Assembly: GCF_016806125.1 (NCBI RefSeq)
Contig: NZ_CP047166.1
Span: 1,116,001 to 1,180,000, forward strand
Source of the DNA: Ponticoccus alexandrii
GTDB lineage: Bacteria; Pseudomonadota; Alphaproteobacteria; Rhodobacterales; Rhodobacteraceae
Reading direction: 5' to 3'
Length of the DNA stretch: 64,000 nt
Made by a program: the position numbers and the translations under genes. A model generated the notes under the pieces. The model did not search any database, was not told the origin of the DNA, and was given only the letters and a program-made list of their open reading frames with translations. Shown piece by piece: positions 27,590 through 35,459 of the stretch (within the stretch, counting starts at the first letter, position 1; every line of letters begins with the position of its first letter).

Positions 27590-28612
27590 ATGAACGTCAG
27601 ACGCTTCCCTTTCCCAAAAGCGGAGTCCAGTTTGTGGCTTGCAGCGGTATTGATCGCTCTGCCGAACTGGGCTTCGGCGGCCGATCTCTTCAGTCCGATC
27701 GGCCCGGTCATGGAAGATCAGTCAACCCACTTTCTGCGCTCGGCTGTGATTGCGCTGGTGGCGGTTCTGCCCGCGATCATCGCACTGCCGATCCTTCTTT
27801 GGCGCTATCGGTATGGCAGCGCTGCGCGCTACGCGCCCGACTGGGAATTCAACAAATGGTACGAAAGTGCGATCTGGGGTGTCCCGGTGCTTGTGATCTG
27901 TGTGCTGGCGTTCTGGCTGACCCAATCCACGGTCAGGTTCGATCCCTACACCCCCTTGGGGGAGGATCCGCTTGAGATCAATCTTGTCGGCCTCGATTTC
28001 CGGTATCTGGCGCTCTACCCGGACCAAAGGGTCGCGGCGCTGGATCAGATCGTGATCCCGGTCGGGCGGCCCGTCACCTTCCGGTTGACCACGGACACGG
28101 TGATGCAGAGCTTTCTTCCCAATGGGTTCGCTGGCCAGATCTACGCGATGCCCGGCATGATCACGAAGTTGAACCTCGCCGCCAATCGCGAAGGCGAGGG
28201 CCAGGCAATCCAGACCCAGTTCAACGGCTACGGTTTCGCGAACATGCGGGTGCCCATGCGGGCGGTATCGGAGGCAGCATTCGCGGCGTGGGTCGATGGC
28301 GCGAAGGGCGATCCGCTGGACGCGCACGGCTATGCAGGGCTGGTTGTCGCGGGAGCCAGTGCTCAGGAATACCATCAAAGCACGCCGGAACTTCGGCCCT
28401 TGGGCGACACATGTCTCTTTGATCGTGTGGTTGCCCGCTATCACCAAGGCACCGCCGTTCCGCCAGAGGCGCAGCCGGGCAGCACCGCATACGATCCGGC
28501 AAAGGGAGCCTTGCCCAGCGGGGACTGCGACACGCTGCTGTCGGAAAGCGCCCCCGGTGTGCGCCGGATGACCATGACACATGACCACAGCCCCAGCGGG
28601 TCTGACCAGTAG
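27590..28612 (+). CDS. cyoA: Cytochrome bo3 ubiquinol oxidase subunit II
   Basis: 340 residues. An N-terminal hydrophobic segment (AAVLIALPNWASA) is followed by two transmembrane helices (about 40-65 and 85-110) and a periplasmic cupredoxin domain (GLDFRYLALYPDQRVAALDQ; PNGFAGQIYAMPGM). The CuA histidines and cysteines of cytochrome c oxidases are absent, as expected for a quinol oxidase. The mature protein has no lipobox cysteine, unlike E. coli CyoA. Start MNVRRFP at 27590 was chosen over an upstream in-frame start. The gene abuts cyoB. Confidence 0.93.
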   Translation: MNVRRFPFPKAESSLWLAAVLIALPNWASAADLFSPIGPVMEDQSTHFLRSAVIALVAVLPAIIALPILLWRYRYGSAARYAPDWEFNKWYESAIWGVPVLVICVLAFWLTQSTVRFDPYTPLGEDPLEINLVGLDFRYLALYPDQRVAALDQIVIPVGRPVTFRLTTDTVMQSFLPNGFAGQIYAMPGMITKLNLAANREGEGQAIQTQFNGYGFANMRVPMRAVSEAAFAAWVDGAKGDPLDAHGYAGLVVAGASAQEYHQSTPELRPLGDTCLFDRVVARYHQGTAVPPEAQPGSTAYDPAKGALPSGDCDTLLSESAPGVRRMTMTHDHSPSGSDQ

Positions 28613-30703
28613 ATGCGGCGCACCATGGAACATTTCATCTTCGGGCGTCTCGGTTGGGACGATATTGCGATCTTCGACGTCTTTCGCGACCCCACGGTCA
28701 GCAACATCGTCGGCAGTTCCGCCGGCTGGCTGGCCGTGATCGGCGGTGTGGTTGTCGCTGCGTTGCTGTTGATCAAAGGCTGGTGGCGGCCGCTGCTCTT
28801 TGAGTGGCTCAACACCACCGACCACAAGAAAATCGGGATCATGTACATCGTCGTGGGCCTTGTGATGTTCGCCCGAGGGGTCGCCGAAGGCGTCGTGATG
28901 CGCACGCAATACGTTACCGCGTTCGAGGGGGGCTATCTGACGGCAGACCACTTCTCCGAGCTCTTTTCGACCCACGGCACGATCATGATCTTCTTTGCGT
29001 TGATGCCCTTCCTGATCGGATTCATGAACCTGCTGGTGCCGCTGATGATCGGCGCGCGCGATGTGGCGTTTCCGCGGCTCAACCAGATCAGCCTCGGGTT
29101 CACGATCGTTGGCGCGATGCTGTTGATGGTCAGCCTCGTGATCGGGAAATTCGCCACCGGCGGCTGGACTGGCTATCCGCCCTATACCGGCGTCGCCTTT
29201 CAGCCGGGAACGGGGCCGGATTACTGGATCTGGTCGCTGGGCCTGTCAGGGATCGGGTCGCTGCTGACGGGGCTGAATTTTGCCGTGACGATCTACAAGA
29301 TGCGCTGCCCCGGCATGACGTATCTTCGCATGCCGATCTTTGTCTGGACGGCGCTTTGCACGTCGATCCTTTTGATCTTTGCGCTGCCGCCACTGACCGC
29401 CGTGGTCATCATGCAGGCGCTGGACCGCTACCTCGATTTTCACTTCTTCACCAACGACCTTGGCGGAAACATGATGAACTTCGCCAACCTGTTCTGGATG
29501 TTCGGACACCCGGAGGTCTATATTCTGATCCTGCCCGCCTTCGGTCTCTATTCCGAGTTCACGGCGATTTTCGCGGGCAAGCGGATTTACGGATATACCT
29601 CGCTGGTGATCGCCACCATGGCCATCGCCGTCCTGTCCTTCACGGTCTGGCTGCACCATTTCTTCACCATGGGACAAAGCCCGACGATCAACGTGGCCTT
29701 CGGCATCGCGACCATGCTGATCGCCATTCCGACGGGCGTGAAGGTCTATGTCTGGATCGCCACGCTTTGGGGCGGGCGGATCCGGATGCGCACGCCGATC
29801 ATCTATCTGGCCGGGTTCATCCTTTTCTTCGCCGTGGGCGGATATACCGGCATTCTGCTGGCGAACCCGACGATCAATTTCACCGTTCACAACAGCCAGT
29901 TTGTCGTCGCGCATTTTCACAACGTGCTGCTGCCCGGCACGCTTTTCGCGGTGTTGGCCAGCATCTATGTCTGGTTCCCGAAATTCTTCGGTTTTCGGCT
30001 GGACGAACGCTGGTCCGCGACAACGGCGTGGCTGTTCATCATCGGCTTCACCTTCGCGTTCATGCCGCTTTACATGGTGGGTTTGATGGGCCTGCCGCGC
30101 CGCAGCCCGGCCTTTGATGATCCGAGCTATATTCCCTACATGATCGTGACGATGGGGGGGGCGCTGTGCGTGTTTGCGGCGCTCTGCACCCTGATCGGCA
30201 CCTTCGTTGTCTCCGCAAAACGGCGAGAAGAGCTTGCGGTGCCGGGTGGTGATCCGTGGGATGGACGGACGCTGGAATGGGCCACGCCTTCCCCGGTGCC
30301 GGAATGGAATTTTGCGTTTCTGCCAGAGGTGAAATGTCAGGATGCCTTTGCGGTCGAAAAGGCGCAGGGCTCGGCCTACAAGATTGAGCGCGAGGATTTC
30401 GAGGATATCGAACTGGCCCCGAAAAGCTGGATTGGCCTGACGATCATCGTGTTTGGCACGCTTTTGGGGTTTGCCATGGTGTTCTGGATCTGGTGGCTCG
30501 CGGTGCTGTCTGCCCTTGCCTTGCTGGCGCACGCCATCGGTCTTGGCTTCGTACGGGACGAAGGCGAAATCATTCCCGCAGACGTGGTTGAACGCACCGA
30601 GCGCGACTGGATCGCGGCGGCACGGCAAGGGCAGGGCACCGACCGGACCGATGAAGTGTCAGCGCGCAACCGCGGCTTTTCTGCCCGCATCACGGAGGCG
30701 TAG
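28613..30703 (+). CDS. cyoB: Cytochrome bo3 ubiquinol oxidase subunit I
   Basis: 696 residues with the haem-copper oxidase core. Haem and copper ligands are visible: LFSTHGTIMIFFALMP (low-spin haem His), FGHPEVYILILPAFG (CuB His and cross-linked Tyr, with the proton-channel Glu), WLHHFFTMG (CuB His pair) and VAHFHNVLLPGT (haem ligands). It reduces oxygen to water and pumps protons across the inner membrane. The ATG at 28613 follows directly after the cyoA stop; MEHFIFG at 28625 is an alternative. Confidence 0.96.
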   Translation: MRRTMEHFIFGRLGWDDIAIFDVFRDPTVSNIVGSSAGWLAVIGGVVVAALLLIKGWWRPLLFEWLNTTDHKKIGIMYIVVGLVMFARGVAEGVVMRTQYVTAFEGGYLTADHFSELFSTHGTIMIFFALMPFLIGFMNLLVPLMIGARDVAFPRLNQISLGFTIVGAMLLMVSLVIGKFATGGWTGYPPYTGVAFQPGTGPDYWIWSLGLSGIGSLLTGLNFAVTIYKMRCPGMTYLRMPIFVWTALCTSILLIFALPPLTAVVIMQALDRYLDFHFFTNDLGGNMMNFANLFWMFGHPEVYILILPAFGLYSEFTAIFAGKRIYGYTSLVIATMAIAVLSFTVWLHHFFTMGQSPTINVAFGIATMLIAIPTGVKVYVWIATLWGGRIRMRTPIIYLAGFILFFAVGGYTGILLANPTINFTVHNSQFVVAHFHNVLLPGTLFAVLASIYVWFPKFFGFRLDERWSATTAWLFIIGFTFAFMPLYMVGLMGLPRRSPAFDDPSYIPYMIVTMGGALCVFAALCTLIGTFVVSAKRREELAVPGGDPWDGRTLEWATPSPVPEWNFAFLPEVKCQDAFAVEKAQGSAYKIEREDFEDIELAPKSWIGLTIIVFGTLLGFAMVFWIWWLAVLSALALLAHAIGLGFVRDEGEIIPADVVERTERDWIAAARQGQGTDRTDEVSARNRGFSARITEA

Positions 30704-30704
30704 C

Positions 30705-31340
30705 GTGACCACATCGACCTCTCACCTCCAAAGCCATCCGGGGCTCAACCTTGGCGCCGCGCACGGGCAAGCCCACGCAGATGCGGAACCTGTCGTATTC
30801 GGCTTCTGGATCTTTCTGATGAGCGATCTCGTCACCTTTGCGATGTTCTTTGCCGTCTATGCCACGTCCCTTCAGGCAACCGCCGGGGGACCTGGCAATG
30901 CCGATATTGTCGATGTGACCAGCATCGCGCTGCAAACCGGTGCGTTGCTGGTCAGTTCATTGCTGTTCGGGATTGCGACGGTCGCGATGAAACACGGCTC
31001 AGCCGCCCGCACCGTGATCTTCTGGCTCATCGCCTCACTCGCATTCGGGCTTTGTTTTCTCGGCCTTGAAGTCCGCGACTTTATCGACGCGGCGGACAAG
31101 GGGGCGGTGCCTATGCGATCGGGCTATCTCAGCGCCTTTTGGGCGCTGGTCGGACTGCACGGACTTCACGTGGCCGTGGGAAGCGTCATGATCCTTGTCG
31201 TCTGCACCCAGATCGCCTTCTTCGGACTTGCGTCAGACGTCAAAACCCGCGTGCTCAGGCTTGGGCTTTACTGGCACTTTCTTGATATCATCTGGATCGG
31301 GATTTTCTCTGTCGTCTTTCTGCCGGGGCTTCTGACATGA
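30705..31340 (+). CDS. cyoC: Cytochrome bo3 ubiquinol oxidase subunit III
   Basis: 211 residues with five transmembrane helices. Family segments include FGFWIFLMSDLVTFAMFFAV near 30 and SAFWALVGLHGLHVAVGSVM near 140, then LGLYWHFLDIIWIGIFSVVF at the C-terminus. A GTG start at 30705, one base after the cyoB stop, gives the expected length and is preceded by ACGGAGG; no ATG in frame lies near. It overlaps cyoD by 4 bp. Confidence 0.93.
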   Translation: MTTSTSHLQSHPGLNLGAAHGQAHADAEPVVFGFWIFLMSDLVTFAMFFAVYATSLQATAGGPGNADIVDVTSIALQTGALLVSSLLFGIATVAMKHGSAARTVIFWLIASLAFGLCFLGLEVRDFIDAADKGAVPMRSGYLSAFWALVGLHGLHVAVGSVMILVVCTQIAFFGLASDVKTRVLRLGLYWHFLDIIWIGIFSVVFLPGLLT

Positions 31341-31648
31341 GCGACAAGAATAAACGTGCGCATGATCTGCGCATGTATTTCACCGGATTTGGATTGGCGG
31401 TCACACTGACGGCCCTCTCATTCCTGACTGCCATTCTGCAACCCTTCGGGCCCGTTGGCCTTTTTGCATCCCTCGCCGTGCTGGCCATCGCGCAGGTCAT
31501 CGTTCATTTCCGCTTTTTCCTGCACATCGACCTGTCCCGGCAAAAGCGCGAAGACCTGCAACTGATCCTCTTTACCGTACTGATCATCGCCATCATGGTC
31601 GCCGGAACTGTCTGGGTCCTGGGCAATCTGATGACGCGGATGATGTGA
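31337..31648 (+). CDS. cyoD: Cytochrome bo3 ubiquinol oxidase subunit IV
   Basis: 103 residues with three transmembrane helices (about 15-38, 42-65 and 75-98) and the CyoD segment AIAQVIVHFRFFLHIDLS. It is the small assembly subunit and the last of the four cyo genes. The 4-bp overlap with cyoC shows a single operon cyoABCD. No cyoE (haem O synthase) follows; an IS element lies 225 bp downstream. Confidence 0.93.
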   Translation: MSDKNKRAHDLRMYFTGFGLAVTLTALSFLTAILQPFGPVGLFASLAVLAIAQVIVHFRFFLHIDLSRQKREDLQLILFTVLIIAIMVAGTVWVLGNLMTRMM

Positions 31649-31830
31649 CGGGGCGAGAGCCGACCCGGCCTTGAACTGGAGTGACAGCGCGCGCAGTCAC
31701 GCTTTTCATTCTTGTAAGACAGGCGAAAGCTCGGTGTCTGGTGCATGCCGTATTCCGTTCGTGTGATCAGTATGACTGATCGCTAGGGGGTCGTTTCCGA
31801 TCTCAGCATCTCACGAAAATGGACACAGTC

Positions 31831-31873
31831 ATGAAACATATCACAACTCTCGCAACCGCCGCCGTGCTGGCGG
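31831..31873 (+). pseudogene. Start of a secreted-protein gene cut by an IS element
   Basis: MKHITTLATAAVLAV, a clear signal-peptide start, begins at ATG 31831 and runs directly into the left end of the IS3-family element at 31874. Reading through adds only about ten IS-encoded residues before a stop. The rest of the gene is not found on the far side of either IS copy in this window. Confidence 0.6.
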
Positions 31874-31941
31874 TGACCTGCCCCCCGGAACTTCCCTCGT
31901 TCTGATGTAGAGTTTGCTCAACCTTTTGAAGGAGCAGACAG

Positions 31942-32248
31942 ATGCGAAAGAGCCGTTTTACCGAGGCGCAAATCATTGGGATGATCAAGGAACAGGGTTC
32001 AAGCGTTAAGCGATTGATCCAGTGGATCAATCGTAGCGCAGAACGGTATGCCCACCGCCGAGGTGTGCCGCAGGCATGGCCTAAGCACGGCGACGTTCTA
32101 CAAGCTGAAAGCTAAGTATGGCGGGATGGAAGTGTCCGAGGCGGCAAGGCTGAAGGCGCTGGAAGACGAGAATGCCAAGCTCAAGCGGCTACTGGCCGAT
32201 ACCATGCTGGACAACGTGGTTCTGAAAGACCTGCTGGGAAAGAGTTGA
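31942..32248 (+). pseudogene. IS3 orfA, interrupted by a palindromic insert
   Basis: The reading starts MRKSRFTEAQIIGMIKEQ at 31942 and continues in a different frame from ATG 32048 as MPTAEVCRRHGLSTATFYKL to KDLLGKS. Together these make a normal IS3 orfA helix-turn-helix protein. Between them lies a 49-bp stretch (31996-32044) centred on a perfect 10-bp stem, and it shifts the frame. ATG 32048 directly after the insert could restart translation of a 66-residue form that keeps the recognition helix. The insert and both half-frames are also present in the second IS copy. Confidence 0.8.
31996..32044 (+). repeat. Palindromic insert (type B) inside IS3 orfA, copy 1
   Basis: CGATTGATCC (32011-32020), loop AGT, GGATCAATCG (32024-32033), flanked by GCG/CGC pairs. 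It begins with an in-frame GGT codon and is followed immediately by another GGT (32045) that is in frame with the second half of orfA. A related stem (GAATTGATCC/GGATCAATTC) interrupts the IS5-family transposase near 42017-42039. Confidence 0.75.
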
Positions 32249-33144
32249 CGACATTGACGAAGCGGCGAGACGCGGCGCTCCGAGTGATGCGGGATCATGA
32301 CATCTCGCAGCGCAGAGCGTGCAAGCTGGTTGGTGTCGATCCAAGGACAGTCCGGCGTGAACGCCCGCCGGACTGTGCCGAGATCCGCAAGGAGATGCAG
32401 GAGATCGCCGGCAAGCGACGTCGGTTCGGCTACCGCCGGATCGGGGTGCTGCTGGAACGCAAGGGCATGAGCATGAACCACAAGAAACTTTACCGGATCT
32501 ACCGGGAAGAGGGTTTGTCCGTGAAGCGACGACGTGGCCGGAAACGGGCGCGCGGGACAAGGACACCGATGCCTGGCGCCGCGTATCCCAATGCACGCTG
32601 GTCCTTGGACTTCGTGTCCGATAGCTTCGGTGCGTCGCGAAAATTTCGGATTTTGGCGGTGATCGACGATTGCACCCGGGAATGCCTGGGCTTGGTTGCC
32701 GATACCAGCCTCTCCGGCGCACGAGTCGCGCGCGAGCTCAGCGCACTGATCCGGATCTACGGCAAACCCGGCTGCATTGTCAGTGATAATGGAACTGAGT
32801 TCACCAGTCGGGCCGTCCTGAAATGGGCCGATGGGAATACCGTGCCGTGGCATTACATCGATCCGGGTAAGCCCCAGCAAAACGCTTTCATCGAAAGCTT
32901 CAACGGAAGCCTCCGGGACGAACTTCTGAACGAGGAGATATTCGACAGTCTGGACGATGCGCGGCGAAAGCTCGCCCTCTGGCGCTACGACTACAACACG
33001 GTCAGGCCGCACTCTTCCCTGGGCAACCAGACACCACAGCAAGCGCGCCGAGCGCTTGAGCAATTAGAGGGCTCCGCGCCCGGCGCGCTTGCGCCAAACG
33101 GGGAAACCGAATACCCAGATCCAACCTGCAGACTCTCGTTATGA
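32245..33144 (+). CDS. IS3-family transposase orfB (DDE integrase)
   Basis: 299 residues with an rve-type integrase core: first Asp in [19 protein letters not shown], second Asp in [18 protein letters not shown], Glu in [19 protein letters not shown]. The N-terminal region ([20 protein letters not shown]) is the helix-turn-helix_21 linker. The gene overlaps orfA by 4 bp and appears intact. It should catalyse cut-and-join of the element if orfA function is supplied. Confidence 0.93.
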   Translation: MTTLTKRRDAALRVMRDHDISQRRACKLVGVDPRTVRRERPPDCAEIRKEMQEIAGKRRRFGYRRIGVLLERKGMSMNHKKLYRIYREEGLSVKRRRGRKRARGTRTPMPGAAYPNARWSLDFVSDSFGASRKFRILAVIDDCTRECLGLVADTSLSGARVARELSALIRIYGKPGCIVSDNGTEFTSRAVLKWADGNTVPWHYIDPGKPQQNAFIESFNGSLRDELLNEEIFDSLDDARRKLALWRYDYNTVRPHSSLGNQTPQQARRALEQLEGSAPGALAPNGETEYPDPTCRLSL

Positions 33145-33170
33145 ACGAGGGACCAGCGGGGGGCAGGTCA

Positions 33171-33609
33171 GCCGGATGGCGAAATATTGGAAAGCGATGC
33201 CGATGATCAGGGCAAGCACGAAATCAAGCCCCCAGACCGCATAAAGCTCGTCTGCGAAAAACGCCGGATAGTCAAACGGCTTCAGCACGACAGGGGCTGC
33301 CGCCGCTAGGTTTTCGCCGACGATATCCGCCAAGGTGCATCCGGCCCCGCAGTGCAATGCGCTTTTCGCGACGGCTGCCGCGTGGGGGATGTTGCCGCGA
33401 TGGTGGTGCTGACCGTGATTGCCTTGGTGCTCAGCATGACCCTCCGCGCTTGTGGGCATCGCGCGACCGTATCGCAGGTAGAACCAAAGCAGCATTGGCC
33501 CGCCAAAAAGCGCGCAGATCGGCCAGACGAGTTGCATCACGACCATGTGTTGCGGGCGCTTTGCGACATCGGCAGCGATCCAGATCGCGCAGATCACACC
33601 GACGGCCAA
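33171..33609 (-). pseudogene. DUF4396 membrane protein, 3' end lost to IS insertion
   Basis: The minus-strand frame carries the DUF4396 hallmark HCGAGCTLADIVGE near residue 85, a histidine-rich linker (EHQGNHGQHHHRGN) and hydrophobic helices (VWPICALFGGPMLLWFYLRY; FALIIGIAFQYFA type). It runs into the IS right end after AIRLT and stops within IS sequence. About the last third of the usual domain is missing. The first usable start is TTG at 33609 (LAVGVICAIWIAAD), and a few upstream residues are also open. Function of the family is unknown. Confidence 0.7.
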
Positions 33610-33719
33610 GGCAGTCCAGGAAAAACGACGAGTGAGATGGGCATAATTGTGGGTAACTCCTGTCTGTCGTGCAGCGCGAAAGATGACCTGCGCGCCGCAT
33701 GTGCCACTTTGGAGTTTGC

Positions 33720-35432
33720 CTAGCGGAGAAAGTTGTCGCGCAGCAGCGACACGACCTCACGGGTCCGACCGCTCAGGACAGCCTTGATCCCGAAGAGCGC
33801 GGTGCTGGCCACCTGACCGGCCTCGACCTTCGGTGGCATGACAAGCTCCATCTCGTTGGTGCAGACGTCCAGGATCGCGGGTCCGTCTGCGGCCAGCCAT
33901 TCGGTCATTGCCGTTTCCAGATCATCCGCGTTCTCAACCCGCCAGCCTTTCAACCCGCAGACCTCCGCCAGCTTGGCGAAGTTTGGGTTTTCCAGATCGG
34001 TGTAGGCGTCCAGCAGCCCTTCCACGCGCTGCTCCATCTCGACAAAGCCCAACGAGCCGTTGTTGTAGATCAGGATCTTGACCGGCAGGTTTTCCTGCTT
34101 GAGCGTCAGGAGGTCGCCCATCAGCATCGTCATCCCACCGTCGCCGCTCATCGAGATGACCTGACGACCGGGGTAGGCGGCCGCTGCGCCCATCGCCTGT
34201 GGGTAGGCATTGGCCATGGTGCCGTGCAGCAGGCTGGTCAGGAACCGCCGCTCACCATTGGCCGTCAGATGCCGCAGCAGCCAGACCATGGGGGACCCGC
34301 CATCGGCGGTGAAAATCGCGTCTTGCGCGGCCAGGCGGTCGAGCGTGTGGGTAACGAATTGCGGATGGATCAGCGTAGGATCGCTTTCCTCCGCCTCTCC
34401 CACGTATCCTTTGAGGTCTTCTTTCCACTGCTTGCGTGCGGCGTCCAGGTGCGACGTGTCTGTCTTCTGATCCAGCCTGTCCAGCAGCGCATCGATGGTT
34501 GGGCCGACGTCGCCGACCAGACCCATGCCCACCGGTGCCCGGCGTCCGATATGGGTCGGGTCGTGGTCGATCTGAATGACCTTGTCCTGACCGGGATAGA
34601 ACTGGGTATAGGCAAAGTCCGTCCCGAGGCAGAGCATGATGTCAGCGGCATCCACGGCCTCGACCCCGGCCTTGTTGCCCAGGATACCGATCATGCCGAT
34701 GTTGTAGTCGTTTTCGGGTTCGATGAACTCCTTCGACCGGCTTGTATGCGCGATGGGCGCCGCCAGTTTTTCGGCCAGCGCGACGAGCTGGGGCTTTGCA
34801 TCCCGCGCCCCGATACCTGCATACAGCGTGACCTTCTCCGCCGCATTCAGCCGTTCGGCCAGCGCGTCAAGCTCTTCGTCGACGGGGCGCAGGTGCGATT
34901 TGGGCCGGTGAACGGACCAGGGCAGGGCGTCTTTCGTATCCTCTTCGAACATGTCGCCGTTGACGATGACGACCGCAACGCCGCCCTTGGTCAGCGCGGC
35001 CTGTGCCGCCTGCACCACGATGCGGCGCGCCTGATCGGGATGAGAGATGTATTCGCAAAACACGCTGTATTGTTCGTAAATCTTGCGCTGATCCAGTTCC
35101 TGCGGAAACCCGAGGCCGGTCTCAACGCGGGCGACGTCTGATGCGATCAGCAGGACCGGCGCGCCGTTGCGGTGGCTTTCGAAGATCCCGTTGACAAAGT
35201 GCAACGTGCCCGGGCCGCAGGTGCCCGCGCAGACCGCCAGTTCACCGGTGAAGTAAGCCTCGCCACCCGCAGCCAGCCCACCGACCTCTTCGTGGCGGAC
35301 GTGGACCCATTTGAGATCAGACCGGCGCACGGCGTCCGTGAAATGGTTGATCGTATCGCCAACAATCCCCCAGCAGCGCTTTGCGCCGGCCTGAAGCAGA
35401 GTTTCCACGATGATGTCGGATACTTTGGTCAT
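33720..35432 (-). CDS. poxB: Pyruvate:quinone oxidoreductase / pyruvate oxidase
   Basis: 570 residues of the thiamine-diphosphate enzyme family. The N-terminal PYR domain contains HVRHEEVGGLAAGGEAYFTG, with the activating glutamate and CAGTCGPGTLHFVNGIFESH. The central FAD domain contains LCLGTDFAYTQFYPGQ. The C-terminal PP domain shows the GDG...NN motif (MSGDGGMTMLMGDLLTLKQE, IYNNGSLGF). PoxB decarboxylates pyruvate to acetate and CO2 and reduces ubiquinone at the membrane. Its location beside the cyo ubiquinol oxidase is metabolically consistent. Acetolactate synthase is the main alternative, but length and motifs favour PoxB. Confidence 0.87.
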   Translation of the reverse strand: MTKVSDIIVETLLQAGAKRCWGIVGDTINHFTDAVRRSDLKWVHVRHEEVGGLAAGGEAYFTGELAVCAGTCGPGTLHFVNGIFESHRNGAPVLLIASDVARVETGLGFPQELDQRKIYEQYSVFCEYISHPDQARRIVVQAAQAALTKGGVAVVIVNGDMFEEDTKDALPWSVHRPKSHLRPVDEELDALAERLNAAEKVTLYAGIGARDAKPQLVALAEKLAAPIAHTSRSKEFIEPENDYNIGMIGILGNKAGVEAVDAADIMLCLGTDFAYTQFYPGQDKVIQIDHDPTHIGRRAPVGMGLVGDVGPTIDALLDRLDQKTDTSHLDAARKQWKEDLKGYVGEAEESDPTLIHPQFVTHTLDRLAAQDAIFTADGGSPMVWLLRHLTANGERRFLTSLLHGTMANAYPQAMGAAAAYPGRQVISMSGDGGMTMLMGDLLTLKQENLPVKILIYNNGSLGFVEMEQRVEGLLDAYTDLENPNFAKLAEVCGLKGWRVENADDLETAMTEWLAADGPAILDVCTNEMELVMPPKVEAGQVASTALFGIKAVLSGRTREVVSLLRDNFLR

Positions 35433-35459
35433 CTTGTTCGTCCTTGTACTAGGCGTAGG

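Larger units (their letters stand above)
31874..33170 (+). mobile_element. IS3-family insertion sequence, copy 1 (1297 bp)
   Basis: Ends are inverted repeats beginning TGACCTGCCCCCC at 31874 and, on the minus strand, at 33170, the TG...CA ends usual for IS3. It carries overlapping orfA and orfB. A second copy at 44700-45996 lies in inverted orientation, and its predicted proteins are identical on both strands, implying near or complete nucleotide identity. The flanking bases (GCGG and GCCG) are not a direct repeat, so the original target duplication is lost. It truncates a signal-peptide gene on the left and a DUF4396 gene on the right. Confidence 0.92.

Noticed and set aside
31996-32044. Integron attC site, suggested by GTTAAGC beside the stem
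   Set aside because: The complementary core site at the other end is poor and there is no integrase of the integron type or cassette array.
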